A DNA stretch of 64,000 bases from Micavibrio sp. UBA6212 (GCA_002421905.1 DISK01000014.1:62001-126000); one strand, 5' to 3'. Numbered from the stretch's first letter, positions 1 through 8,322 are shown. The notes: generated by a model from the letters alone, not told the origin. Program-made: numbers and translations.

Positions 1-2
1 AA

Positions 3-734
3 ACTCAGCCCATTATCGTGCTGGTTAATCCGCAAATGGGGGAAAATATCGGGGCAACAGCCCGCGCGATGCTCAATTGCGGCCTGTGCCACCTGCGGAT
101 TGTGAATCCCCGCGATGGCTGGCCAAATGAACGGGCCAATGCCATGTCCTCGGGTGCTTTGGACTTAATGCCTCCGGTTCAGGTTTTTGAAACTCTGGGG
201 GATGCCATTGCCGATTGCCACACAATTTATGCCACAACCGCCCGCCCGCGCGATCTGGTCAAACCGGTTCTGACGCCAAGATTTGCCGCACAGGACATAT
301 CAGAACTAATTGATAATAAACAAAAAATTGCCATTTTGTTTGGGGCAGAACGTGCAGGCCTGACCAATGACGAAGTGGCTTTTGCCCATAAAATCATCTC
401 GATCCCGCTCAACCCCGGATTTTCGTCACTCAATTTGGGGCAATCTGTGCTGTTGGTGGCTTATGAATGGTCACAACGGGTCTTTTCAGCACCGGAAGAA
501 CACCTGCCCACGGGCAAAAGCCAACCGGCAACGGCTGCAGAATTCAACAACTTCTTCAACAGGCTCGATCAAGAATTAATCGCCTCGCGCTTTTATCGCG
601 TTGATGAAATGAAGGATATAATATCTAGGAATATCAAATCGTTATTTCAAAGAACCAATCTAACAGATCAAGAAATAAACACGCTTCACGGCATCCTGAC
701 GTCCCTAACGACCCATCGCCAGAAACAAGACTAG
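3..734 (+). CDS. trmJ: TrmJ-like tRNA ribose methyltransferase (5' end outside window)
   Basis: SPOUT-fold (TrmH/SpoU family) 2'-O-methyltransferase. The closest match by motif is TrmJ, which methylates the ribose of nucleotide 32 in tRNA anticodon loops using S-adenosylmethionine. The family's first motif, NPQMGENIGATARAM, comes within about ten residues of the window edge, so only a few N-terminal residues are missing. The cofactor knot motifs follow as ILFGAERAGLTNDE and SLNLGQSVLL. The frame stays open to the left edge; the GTG at 18 is probably internal. The C-terminal 60 residues form the helical extension usual in TrmJ. The exact tRNA substrate is inferred from family only. Confidence 0.87.
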   Translation, partial: TQPIIVLVNPQMGENIGATARAMLNCGLCHLRIVNPRDGWPNERANAMSSGALDLMPPVQVFETLGDAIADCHTIYATTARPRDLVKPVLTPRFAAQDISELIDNKQKIAILFGAERAGLTNDEVAFAHKIISIPLNPGFSSLNLGQSVLLVAYEWSQRVFSAPEEHLPTGKSQPATAAEFNNFFNRLDQELIASRFYRVDEMKDIISRNIKSLFQRTNLTDQEINTLHGILTSLTTHRQKQD

Positions 735-758
735 ATAAAACTAATAAATTAAATAAAA

Positions 759-1019
759 TCAAACGGTTGCGGATACATCTTGACGTGACCAACCAAGATA
801 TCCTTTGCACGCAATCGCCATTGAAATTGTGTTATACGCAATAAATCCATATTGACCAGACATCATGGCAACCGCCAACGCCGCAAGACTGCTACAAAAT
901 AGCATGGCAAACCCAACAGCGCGCCGCTTGGTAATCAGATAACTTCCCCATAGCCCCAAAAACATGGTCAACCAGTCCAAGCCGTAATAGGCGAATATAT
1001 CCTGCAAAAATTCTGTCAT
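759..1019 (-). CDS. small multi-pass membrane protein, unknown function
   Basis: An 86-residue protein with about three hydrophobic segments (near residues 14-30, 36-54 and 58-72) separated by short basic loops such as ITKRR. I do not recognise a named family; the layout is loosely like small YgjV/PnuC-type proteins. The ATG at 1019 is chosen because AGGTG lies 6 nt before it; the in-frame GTG at 1028 sits inside that ribosome binding site. It lies tail to tail with the methyltransferase gene. Confidence 0.6.
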   Translation of the reverse strand: MTEFLQDIFAYYGLDWLTMFLGLWGSYLITKRRAVGFAMLFCSSLAALAVAMMSGQYGFIAYNTISMAIACKGYLGWSRQDVSATV

Positions 1020-1133
1020 GTGGTACACCTGAAATATTTTTTAATTATGTAATATGAGAAAAATTATATGTAATTATGCCTATAGCTTCAATAAAAATAG
1101 GTTAAACAGGCTGGAACAAATCATCGCAGAGAT

Positions 1134-1158
1134 AAAAAAACCACCCAATCGGGCGGTT
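1134..1158 (-). terminator. Rho-independent terminator of rpsD
   Basis: Read on the minus strand, an ACCGCCC stem pairs with GGGTGGT (one wobble) around a GATT loop and is followed by seven T residues. It starts 30 nt after the rpsD stop. Confidence 0.85.
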
Positions 1159-1188
1159 CTCTTAAAATTATTGATCTGTACAGCTCTC

Positions 1189-1806
1189 TTAACGAGAGTA
1201 AAACTCGATAACCAGATTTGGTTCCATTTGAACTGCATATGGAACATCTTCCAGTTTAGGAACACGAACAAAGGTTACTTTGAACCCTGCGGCGTCTTCT
1301 GTCAGAAATTCAGGAATATCGCGCTCACCTGATTCACGGGCGGTGATAACCAATGGCATTTGACGTGATTTCTCACGAACTTCCACGATATCGCCTGCTT
1401 GAACTTGGTAAGAAGGAATATTCACGCGTTTTCCGTTCACTTTGACGTGACCGTGGCTAACCAACTGACGGCTTGCAAATACGGTTGGTGCGAATTTCGC
1501 ACGGTAACAAACCGCATCCAGACGGCTTTCCAACAAACCAATAAGGTTCTGGGAAGAGTCACCACGCAAACGGATAGCTTCGAAATAATAACGGCGGAAT
1601 CTTTTCTCGCCAATGCTGCCATAATAGCCTTTCAGCTTTTGCTTGGCGCGCAACTGCAGACCGTAATCGGTTGGCTTGCCGCGGTTTGCACCGTGTTGGC
1701 CCGGGCCGGTCTGACGAACATTATAAGGTGATTTTGCACGACCCCAGAGGTTACAACCCAAACGACGGTCGATTTTATGCTTTGCGCTTAAACGCTTTCC
1801 TGCCAT
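1189..1806 (-). CDS. rpsD: 30S ribosomal protein S4
   Basis: Primary 16S rRNA-binding protein that nucleates assembly of the small-subunit body. The 205-residue length is standard. The N-terminal half carries the S4 helical domain (KHKIDRRLGCNLWGR), and the central S4 RNA-binding domain is seen as LESRLDAVCYRAKFAPT followed by SHGHVKVNGKRVNIPSY. The N-terminus lacks the zinc-binding cysteines of some S4 proteins and has a single Cys. It is a single-gene transcription unit with its own terminator. The ATG is preceded by AAGGAGTA on the minus strand. Confidence 0.98.
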   Translation of the reverse strand: MAGKRLSAKHKIDRRLGCNLWGRAKSPYNVRQTGPGQHGANRGKPTDYGLQLRAKQKLKGYYGSIGEKRFRRYYFEAIRLRGDSSQNLIGLLESRLDAVCYRAKFAPTVFASRQLVSHGHVKVNGKRVNIPSYQVQAGDIVEVREKSRQMPLVITARESGERDIPEFLTEDAAGFKVTFVRVPKLEDVPYAVQMEPNLVIEFYSR

Positions 1807-1924
1807 GGCAGATACTCCTTTTTTTAATTGTTATTGTCCCGATTACCAAAAAAGATTGAAAAACAGCCTGTAAACAAGCCATTCCAACGCCCTTCTTACG
1901 AAGAAACTTCTCGGGAATGGCGGG

Positions 1925-1952
1925 AATATAAGGATTCTCACGGAAATGTCAA
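1925..1952 (-). promoter_or_regulatory. putative sigma-70 promoter for rpsD
   Basis: On the minus strand TTGACA (1952-1947) is followed after 16 nt by TATATT (1930-1925). Transcription would start about 110 nt before rpsD. Just downstream, CCATTCC (from 1880) can pair with GGAATGG (to 1921), so the leader may be structured. The rest of the 1807-2208 gap holds no convincing gene. Confidence 0.45.
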
Positions 1953-2208
1953 ACATATAAGTGCCAATAAACGCGAAAAAGCTGCAACAGCTTGCAAAAC
2001 CTCGACAATTAGAGTGTGACAATATAATCACCCGATTTTTGATCCTAATTCTCCCTTTTCACTGGACACCCTCCTGAATTTGGGAATATGTTGCGCCCGC
2101 GAACACAAGGTTTTTGGTCCAACGGATTTTTCTCCTGATCGCAGAACTAAAGAACTGAAGGGTGAATTTTATGCCCCCTTCACCGCACCAACATTAGAGG
2201 TAAGAACA

Positions 2209-2703
2209 ATGGCGTGCACAGAAGCTTTTATTCCGGATTTCATCAAACTTGACCCCAATCAAACCGTCAAGGACGCCCTAAAAATTCTCGAAGACAATCA
2301 CATCCGCGTTGCACCGGTTATTGATGCCAACGGGGATATTGTCGGGATGTTTGGCCTGCATTCTCTTATGGAAGATATTCTTCCGTTGGCAGCACAAATC
2401 GAAGACGGTCTGGAAGATCTTGATTTCATTATCGGTGGCGCACCGGGTGCTGCAAAAAAAATCCGTAAGATCGGGCCAAAACCGGTTCGTGACCACATGC
2501 AAAAAGATATTGAAGATCTGCTTTTAACTCCTGAAACGCCAATCCTCGAAGTCATCCGTTGCCTGACCCGTTATGGAAGCCCTCTGCCGGTTGTCGAAGA
2601 AGGCACACGAAAATTTGTTGGATTGGTTTCCGAACAATCCTGTTTGCACTGCCTGCACCAAGTCCTGCTGGAAGTCGAAAAAGAAGAACAAGGCCTAAAA
2701 TAA
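2209..2703 (+). CDS. tandem CBS-domain protein
   Basis: A 164-residue protein built of two CBS motifs (about residues 8-50 and 95-155), the module that binds adenine nucleotides and regulates partner enzymes or channels. The first motif reads TVKDALKILEDNHIRVAPVID-type, with the typical G-IVGMFGL strand; the second ends with RKFVGLVSEQSC. The ATG at 2209 is chosen because GAGGTAA lies just upstream; a longer open frame back to 2080 has no ribosome binding site. A transporter gene follows 55 nt later in the same direction, suggesting that this stand-alone CBS pair could regulate it; that link is inference. Confidence 0.8.
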   Translation: MACTEAFIPDFIKLDPNQTVKDALKILEDNHIRVAPVIDANGDIVGMFGLHSLMEDILPLAAQIEDGLEDLDFIIGGAPGAAKKIRKIGPKPVRDHMQKDIEDLLLTPETPILEVIRCLTRYGSPLPVVEEGTRKFVGLVSEQSCLHCLHQVLLEVEKEEQGLK

Positions 2704-2758
2704 GAAAATTAAGTCGAAGAAGTTTATAGAGACAAAAGTACTTTAGAGGGTAAATATT

Positions 2759-4087
2759 ATGAACGAACTGATCCTTGGCATCCCTGCCCAGTATATTGCA
2801 GTCGCCATCATGGGCATGGTCTATGCCGTTATTATTGCTGAAAAAATGAATCAGGCTGTGATCGCTCTGGTGGCATCATCCTTGGCAATCATTCTTGGCC
2901 TGCTGAATCAGGAACAAGCTATCGAGGCCGTGGACTTCAACACATTATTCCTGTTGATCGGCATGATGGTGATTGTCGGCATCATGAAAGAAACCGGAAT
3001 TTTCCAATATGTAGCAATCGTTGCCGCAAAATCGGTGCGCGCCAGCCCGCGTGGGCTCATGGCGGTCTTGTCCGTAATTACCGCAGTCTTCTCGGCCTTT
3101 CTGGATAACGTCACAACAGTAATGCTGATCGTCCCGATCGTGATTTTGTTGACCGAACAATTGAAACTGAAACCTTTTCCATTTCTGCTGGCACAAATTA
3201 TTTTCTCGAATGTCGGGGGAACAGCGACCTTGATCGGTGACCCACCCAACATTCTGATCGGTTCTGCCGTGGGGTTGAGCTTCACAGACTTCCTGTTCAA
3301 TATGGGGCCGGCCATTGTCTGCATCATCATTGTTATGCTGGGGGTCTTCGACCTTTTCTGGGGACGTCACCTGACCACCTCGATGCGCGCGCGCGCCCAC
3401 CTGTTGCGCTATGAACCGGCAAAAGCCCTGAAAAACCATACCTTGCTGATCAAATCCTTTTTCGTCTTGGGGCTGGTGATGGCAGGATTCACCTTGGGGC
3501 ATAATTTCTTGCACATCGAAACCGGAACCACGGCACTGGCTGGCGCGGCGTTGCTGATGTTCCTTGACGGGTTTGGCCACAAACTGACCGAAAAGAACAA
3601 AAAAGCTCACGCAGCATTCCATGAAGTCGAATGGGATACGATTTTCTTCTTCCTTGGTTTGTTTATCGTGGTGGCCAGTTTGGAACATACAGGCCTTCTG
3701 GCACTGGCAGCCCAACAAATCACCTCACTGACCGATGGTGACTTTACCAAAACCGGAATGGTTATTCTGTGGGCTTCGACCTTCTTCTCGGCCTTTGTCA
3801 ACAACATCCCGTTCGTGGCAACCATGATCCCTGTGATTCAAAGTATGGGGGATACATTCGGCCAAGGCGATGCACTCAACCCACTGTGGTGGAGTCTGGT
3901 TCTTGGGGCGTGTCTTGGTGGTAACGGAACCCTGATCGGGGCCTCGGCCAACGTGATGGTGGCCTCCTTTGCCGACCGTGCCGGACATTCGATTTCCTTT
4001 ATGAAATATATTGCCCTTGGCCTGCCGCTAACATTGCTGACCATTGCCATTGCCAATGTTTACCTGCTACTGGTCTATTTCCTTTAG
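2759..4087 (+). CDS. ArsB/NhaD-type ion transporter
   Basis: A 442-residue inner-membrane protein with 10-12 hydrophobic segments, of the ion-transporter superfamily that includes NhaD Na+/H+ antiporters, ArsB and the P protein. Two inverted family signatures are visible: SAFLDNVTTVMLIVPI with GGTATLIGDPPNILIG in the first half, and SAFVNNIPFVATMIPVI with GGNGTLIGASANVM in the second half. These paired hairpin motifs form the ion-binding core. The GAGGGTAA ribosome site precedes the ATG. The substrate cannot be fixed from sequence; sodium/proton exchange is the likeliest. Confidence 0.85.
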   Translation: MNELILGIPAQYIAVAIMGMVYAVIIAEKMNQAVIALVASSLAIILGLLNQEQAIEAVDFNTLFLLIGMMVIVGIMKETGIFQYVAIVAAKSVRASPRGLMAVLSVITAVFSAFLDNVTTVMLIVPIVILLTEQLKLKPFPFLLAQIIFSNVGGTATLIGDPPNILIGSAVGLSFTDFLFNMGPAIVCIIIVMLGVFDLFWGRHLTTSMRARAHLLRYEPAKALKNHTLLIKSFFVLGLVMAGFTLGHNFLHIETGTTALAGAALLMFLDGFGHKLTEKNKKAHAAFHEVEWDTIFFFLGLFIVVASLEHTGLLALAAQQITSLTDGDFTKTGMVILWASTFFSAFVNNIPFVATMIPVIQSMGDTFGQGDALNPLWWSLVLGACLGGNGTLIGASANVMVASFADRAGHSISFMKYIALGLPLTLLTIAIANVYLLLVYFL

Positions 4088-4105
4088 ATTTGATAAACTG
4101 CGGGC

Positions 4106-4876
4106 ATGAACAAGATTCTTGCCACATTGACAGAACTCTATGAAAGCGATACGCCCCGCGCGCATCGCTTTCGTTATGTCCTGCTTTCCCTTGATGTTGT
4201 GACCCTGCTGTTTTTGATTGTCTCGACATTTTTCCATGGCAACGACTTCATTGAATTTATTGATATTATTTTTGGACTCTATGTGGCGATAGACTACGGA
4301 GCACGATTTGCAATTTCCCCGAAAAAAGTTTCTTTTACCATTTCTCCCTTGAATATTTTTGATCTGGCCGTCATCTTATCTTTCCTTGCGCCACTGATCG
4401 GGGAAAACCTTGCATTCCTGCGCGCTGCCCGTGTTGTCAGACTTCTGCGCTCTTACGTTTTGGTCAAACGCCTGCGCGAAGACTTTACGTTCTTCCAGAA
4501 GAACGAAGACATTATTCTCAGTATAACCAACCTGATGCTCTTCATCTTCGTCATGACACAACTTGTCTATGTTACGCAGGTCGATACCAACCCCAACATC
4601 AAACATTTTGTCGATGCCATGTATTTCACCGTAACGACGCTGACCACCACAGGCTTCGGGGATATAACGCTCAACGGCAGTACAGGAAAAGCGATCTCGA
4701 TCCTGATTATGATTTTCGGCGTCTCCTTGTTTATCCGCCTGATCCAGACTGTCTTCCGTCCACAAAAAGTTCGCTTCCCCTGTCCACAATGTGGCTTATA
4801 CCTGCACGATCAGGATGCGGTTCACTGCAAGGCCTGCGGTAACATTCTCAACATCCCCGATGAAGGACGCCTCTGA
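4106..4876 (+). CDS. voltage-gated K+ channel-like protein with C-terminal zinc ribbon
   Basis: A 256-residue six-helix channel subunit. S1-S3 lie within about residues 20-105. A voltage-sensor-like S4 has repeated arginines (RAARVVRLLRSY...KRLR, about 109-127). After S5 the pore loop carries the selectivity filter TTTGFGD (about 184-190), here GFGD rather than GYGD, then S6. The C-terminal tail is a zinc ribbon with two CxxC knuckles (CPQCG and CKACG, about 225-245), unusual for this family. The gene starts 18 nt after the transporter stop and almost abuts the next gene, so it is probably cotranscribed. A role in potassium or membrane-potential homeostasis is likely. Confidence 0.85.
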   Translation: MNKILATLTELYESDTPRAHRFRYVLLSLDVVTLLFLIVSTFFHGNDFIEFIDIIFGLYVAIDYGARFAISPKKVSFTISPLNIFDLAVILSFLAPLIGENLAFLRAARVVRLLRSYVLVKRLREDFTFFQKNEDIILSITNLMLFIFVMTQLVYVTQVDTNPNIKHFVDAMYFTVTTLTTTGFGDITLNGSTGKAISILIMIFGVSLFIRLIQTVFRPQKVRFPCPQCGLYLHDQDAVHCKACGNILNIPDEGRL

Positions 4877-4877
4877 G

Positions 4878-5417
4878 ATGACCGGAAGAATACAGGATAA
4901 AATTTTCACCTCGGCAACCGATCTGGCCCCTGTTCTGGCCGACCTGAAACAACAGGGCAAGGTGATCGTAACCACCAACGGCATTTATGACTTTTTGCAC
5001 GCAGGTCATGTTGAATATCTGGAAATGGCGCGCCATCTGGGGGATGCTCTGGTGGTGATTTTGAATACCGATGCCTCGACCAAACGGATCAAGGGCCCTG
5101 CCCGCCCGATCAACGCAGAACAAGACCGTGCCTTTGTCGCCGCTGGATTAGGCTGCGTGGACTATGTGACGTTCTTTGATGAAGACACCCCGACACAGAT
5201 TCTCGATATTCTCAAACCGGACCTTCATGCCAAAGGCGGAGATTACGACCCCGATAAAATGCCGGAAACCGCGACCATCCGCAAAAATGGTGGCGATGTC
5301 CGGATTATTCCGTTGAAAGAAGGTTACTCCAACAGCAAGCAATTCCAGAAAATCAAGGAAGCTGCCGAATATGATGAAAAATTCCAGCGCCCTGATTGGC
5401 TCGCCGGCAGCAAGTAA
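4878..5417 (+). CDS. rfaE2: D-glycero-beta-D-manno-heptose 1-phosphate adenylyltransferase
   Basis: A 179-residue nucleotidyltransferase that makes ADP-heptose for the lipopolysaccharide core. The HxGH catalytic signature is seen as DFLHAGHVEYL near residue 40, and the family's LKPDLHAKGGDY and TATIRKNGG segments follow. Only the adenylyltransferase half of E. coli HldE is present; the kinase half must be a separate gene elsewhere. Cytidylyltransferase-like fold. The ATG at 4878 follows the channel stop by one base; a longer open frame from 4791 overlaps the channel gene and is rejected. Confidence 0.9.
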   Translation: MTGRIQDKIFTSATDLAPVLADLKQQGKVIVTTNGIYDFLHAGHVEYLEMARHLGDALVVILNTDASTKRIKGPARPINAEQDRAFVAAGLGCVDYVTFFDEDTPTQILDILKPDLHAKGGDYDPDKMPETATIRKNGGDVRIIPLKEGYSNSKQFQKIKEAAEYDEKFQRPDWLAGSK

Positions 5418-5490
5418 GAAAAGCAAATAAGAATTACTTGCAACTAAAAGCGCCCTCCTGCTATAAATATAAAAAACGAGGGAGGCTGCT

Positions 5491-5706
5491 GTGCATATCT
5501 GTATCTGCCGTGAGATCAACGAAAAACAACTACAAGATTTTATAGAGAAATATCCTGAATTTTTGAAAAAAAACTGGGAGGAAGTCAGCTCCATCATGAC
5601 TGATGAAGGCTACCAATGTGGCACTTGTGAGGATCATGGGGAAATGTGTCTGGATGAACTGCGCCAAAATCAAAACCAGAATCAAGAAACAAGTCCTCAC
5701 CCTTGA
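5491..5706 (+). CDS. BFD-like [2Fe-2S] protein
   Basis: A 71-residue protein resembling bacterioferritin-associated ferredoxin. CIC near the N-terminus and CGTC about 42 residues later give the four cysteines of a BFD-type [2Fe-2S] site. In the family this small ferredoxin donates electrons to release iron from bacterioferritin; no bacterioferritin gene is visible here. Start is GTG with GGGAGG just upstream. The last residues (ETSPHP) and the stop codon are encoded by the beginning of a palindromic repeat found again downstream, so the natural C-terminus may have been replaced. Confidence 0.75.
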   Translation: MHICICREINEKQLQDFIEKYPEFLKKNWEEVSSIMTDEGYQCGTCEDHGEMCLDELRQNQNQNQETSPHP

Positions 5707-5825
5707 GGGAGAATGAATAAATAAGAAAATAGATCAATAAACAAGTCCTCTCCCTTGAGGGGAGAGGATTTAGGTGAGGGTGATCTGTATCAAGTCACTT
5801 TCATCAAAAATCTGTCATTGCGTAA
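5689..5825 (+). repeat. composite palindromic repeats (two CTC...GAG copies plus a CATTGCG half-element)
   Basis: AAGTCCTCACCCTTGAGGGAG (5690 on) and AAGTCCTCTCCCTTGAGGGG (5741 on) are diverged copies of one inverted repeat. The second continues into TTTAGGTGAGGGTG and then CATCAAAAATCTGTCATTGCG. The same composite occurs, partly in reverse orientation, at 13143-13546. It overlaps the 3' ends of both flanking genes. Confidence 0.8.
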
Positions 5826-6141
5826 AAACCAATCCGGTTTTTGCCTGCAAAGCGTCTAAAGCCCCATGCCCTAACATATCTTCTAAGGGAACCAGAACAT
5901 CGACAATCTGTCCCGTCTCGGGATGGCGTCCAATCATGGTCAGACTTCTACCCGTTGCTGAAATGGCCGCCAATTCACCAAACCTGCGGCGCGCAGCCAA
6001 CACATCCTTGCGATAAGCTTTTTTAACTTCAGGAGCTTCGGAATAAGTCGCGACAATAAAGCCTGCCTCTTGCAACACCTGCAAAGCCCGTGCTGCCGAT
6101 ATGGTTGATGTCTGCTTTTTGAAATCGTTACCCTTCACCAA
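5815..6141 (-). CDS. conserved unknown protein, paralogue of the 6358-6915 gene
   Basis: A protein of about 108 residues with no family I can name. Its C-terminal half (GRSLTMIGRHPETGQ...LVPLEDM-GHGALDALQAKTG) matches the C-terminal half of the neighbouring 185-residue protein position by position, and both begin with a helix ending EAGF or KAGF. The two are therefore tandem paralogues. The start is uncertain: TTG at 6141 or GTG at 6138, with AGGG upstream. The last codons and stop lie in a repeat element (TCATTGCG). Confidence 0.6.
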   Translation of the reverse strand: MVKGNDFKKQTSTISAARALQVLQEAGFIVATYSEAPEVKKAYRKDVLAARRRFGELAAISATGRSLTMIGRHPETGQIVDVLVPLEDMLGHGALDALQAKTGLVFTQ

Positions 6142-6190
6142 AACCCTATGCCCCTTTATAGTTGTTCTGAATAAAAATCGTACAGATCGT

Positions 6191-6276
6191 CATCGCCTGA
6201 ATCGCGCAATAATTATGGAGCGATTCTAAGGCGATCCATGGATTCCCCTAGAATCTGCTATGCAGATTCGGGGAAC
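6191..6276. repeat. pair of adjacent inverted repeats
   Basis: ATCGCCTGAATCGC (6192-6205) pairs with GCGATTCTAAGGCGAT (6220-6235), and TTCCCCTAGAATCTGC (6243-6258) pairs with GCAGATTCGGGGAA (6262-6275). Two long imperfect hairpins stand side by side in the 216-nt gap between two minus-strand genes. They look like a further repetitive-palindrome family; no clear T-tract follows on either strand. Confidence 0.6.
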
Positions 6277-6357
6277 GACGCATTAAGAGATAGTCCATCC
6301 TAAAATGAGAAAGACCATAAAAGAGCATAACAGAATTAATCTAATAGAAAACAGAGA

Positions 6358-6915
6358 TTAATAAAAATTTCTACCTCTGCTTTCGGGCGCTTCTTTTTGA
6401 CGGGACAAAACAGAGTCATCCTTTGGCAAATGAAGCAGATTAATTCCTGTTTGGTTACGTAGCGCTTCCAACTCGGTTCCGCGCATATGTCCGCAAGGAG
6501 CAACAAGAAACTCCGCAGACCGTCCTGTCTCAACATGGAACCCCGAGAATTTCATCCGGCGGCCACCATGACTGACATCAAGAACGTCCATAGGCTTCAT
6601 CGCCTGAACCCGATTATATTCTGCCCTTAAACCTCTGAGGACGTCATCCCCAACATTACTTTTTCCTAATGCGATGCTCAGCTTGGATTGTGCGGCTTTG
6701 CGTATTTCGGCTAACTTTTGTTGGGCAAGATCATTAAACACTGCACAAGTTTCTTTGGCAGAAGGACGACGGGACGTCCTGACACCAGAGTTTGTTTCTT
6801 CTCCATCAGTAACACAGGTAAATCCAGCTTTTATAAGCTCCCCAACAACCTCACGCACACTAACGCTTAAAGATTCAACTCCCGGCTTTTTATCAATTCT
6901 CTTTTTATTTCTCAT
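6358..6915 (-). CDS. conserved unknown protein, longer paralogue
   Basis: A 185-residue basic, soluble protein without a recognised family. The C-terminal segment GRRMKFSGFHVETGR...GTELEALRNQTGINLLHL matches the 108-residue neighbour downstream. The longer N-terminal and middle parts (about residues 40-110) are Lys/Arg rich and probably helical. No signal peptide or membrane segment. ATG is preceded by GGGAGTA at a good distance. It probably belongs to the same minus-strand unit as rlmN upstream and its paralogue downstream. Confidence 0.7.
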   Translation of the reverse strand: MRNKKRIDKKPGVESLSVSVREVVGELIKAGFTCVTDGEETNSGVRTSRRPSAKETCAVFNDLAQQKLAEIRKAAQSKLSIALGKSNVGDDVLRGLRAEYNRVQAMKPMDVLDVSHGGRRMKFSGFHVETGRSAEFLVAPCGHMRGTELEALRNQTGINLLHLPKDDSVLSRQKEAPESRGRNFY

Positions 6916-6957
6916 ACTCAGATACTCCCTTTTTTGGTTTTTGTTTTGGTTTCGGTT

Positions 6958-8079
6958 TTAGTTTTGTTTTCGACGCTGACTTTCAGATTTCAACTGACCA
7001 CACGCGGCAAGAATATCCCGACCTCTCGGACGGCGGATCGGTGCTTCATATCCAGCACCTTCCAGAATATGCGCAAAACTTTCAATCCGCTTCATCGGGG
7101 AACATTGAAATCCACTGCCCGCCCAGGCATTAAACGGAATGAGATTAATCTTGCACGGAATGTCATACAAAAGATGAGTCAGTTCTCTCGCTTGTTCATC
7201 ACTGTCATTGACCCCATCAAGCATCACATATTCAAACGTGATCCGGCGCATTGGGGAAATCCCCGGATAATTCCGACAGGCCTCCAGCAAATCTTTCAAA
7301 GGATATTTATTGTTGATCGGCATAATGCTTGATCTTAATTCGTCATTCGATGCGTGCAAAGAAATCGCAAGGTTGACACCCAACTCTTCCCCACACTGAA
7401 CAATCTGTGGCACAACGCCGGATGTTGACAAGGTTATATGACGCTTGGAAATCCCTAGGCCATCCGCATGCATACAAATCCTCAGGGCCGCCGCCACATT
7501 CTCGTAATTATAAAGCGGTTCACCCATGCCCATCATCACGATATTGGTGAGGTCACGACTTTGCTTTTCGCCGTCTGACGGCCATTCTTTCAAAACATCT
7601 TTTGCATACATAACTTGTTGCAAAATTTCATGTGGCCCCAGATTTCTAACCAAGGGCTGTGTTCCGGTATGACAGAATTTACAGGTCAACGTGCATCCGA
7701 CTTGCGACGACACACATAACGTCCCGCGCGTCGGGGTCGGAATAAACACCATCTCGACTTGCTGTCCGTCCGACATGCCAAGCAACCATTTGATGGTGCC
7801 ATCTTCCGATTTTTGTTCGGTCATAACTTTGGGACGATCAATCACATATTTTTCAACCAGTATTGCGCGTAAATCTTTTGGTAAGTTTGCCATTTTGTCA
7901 AAAGACGTCACACCGCGCTGATAAATCCAGTTCCAGATTTGTTTGGCGCGAAAGGCAGGCATGCCCTCTTCAACCATCAAGGCCTGCATCTGGGGCAAGT
8001 CCATCCCGACCAGCTCGATCCGTCCGGCAGAATCCATGCGCGGAGCTTCAAATTTATCGGCATGGGAAGATACACTCAT
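6958..8079 (-). CDS. rlmN: dual-specificity 23S rRNA/tRNA adenine-C2 methyltransferase
   Basis: Radical-SAM enzyme that methylates C2 of A2503 in 23S rRNA and A37 in some tRNAs. The radical-SAM cluster motif CxxxCxxC is seen as CTLTCKFC near residue 125, preceded by RGTLCVSSQVG. The SAM-binding segment MGMGEPLYNYENV follows. The C-terminal ACGQL motif contains the cysteine that forms the protein-RNA adduct intermediate, and the upstream conserved cysteine lies in the SSQVGC region. 373 residues is normal length. The ATG has CAGGA upstream. Confidence 0.96.
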   Translation of the reverse strand: MSVSSHADKFEAPRMDSAGRIELVGMDLPQMQALMVEEGMPAFRAKQIWNWIYQRGVTSFDKMANLPKDLRAILVEKYVIDRPKVMTEQKSEDGTIKWLLGMSDGQQVEMVFIPTPTRGTLCVSSQVGCTLTCKFCHTGTQPLVRNLGPHEILQQVMYAKDVLKEWPSDGEKQSRDLTNIVMMGMGEPLYNYENVAAALRICMHADGLGISKRHITLSTSGVVPQIVQCGEELGVNLAISLHASNDELRSSIMPINNKYPLKDLLEACRNYPGISPMRRITFEYVMLDGVNDSDEQARELTHLLYDIPCKINLIPFNAWAGSGFQCSPMKRIESFAHILEGAGYEAPIRRPRGRDILAACGQLKSESQRRKQN

Positions 8080-8322
8080 TAAAAAATCCTGCTGTGATGT
8101 TTGGTGACAAATCTGTCGATATATATAAAGGACAGCCCTACATGAGCTTATATATTATGTCAATGATAAAATATTGATTTTTCTTTGTAACTTTTTTGTC
8201 GCACCGCCGAATACCTATCAGAGACAGAAAATAATAAATTGGTCGATCTAAAAACGGAACCAAAACTGTCCCATATACGTAAGAATATCAAGTTTAAAAG
8301 AACGAAGGAAAAGGGTACTAAA

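Noticed and set aside
1054..1332. 92-residue plus-strand ORF
   Set aside because: It overlaps the rpsD terminator and the 3' end of rpsD on the other strand and has no ribosome site.
2945..3718. 257-residue antisense ORF in the transporter gene
   Set aside because: Gln/His-rich translation opposite hydrophobic codons, typical of a shadow ORF.
8101..8180. TTGACA on the minus strand upstream of rlmN considered as a promoter
   Set aside because: At the right spacing only TAGGGC is found, a poor -10.
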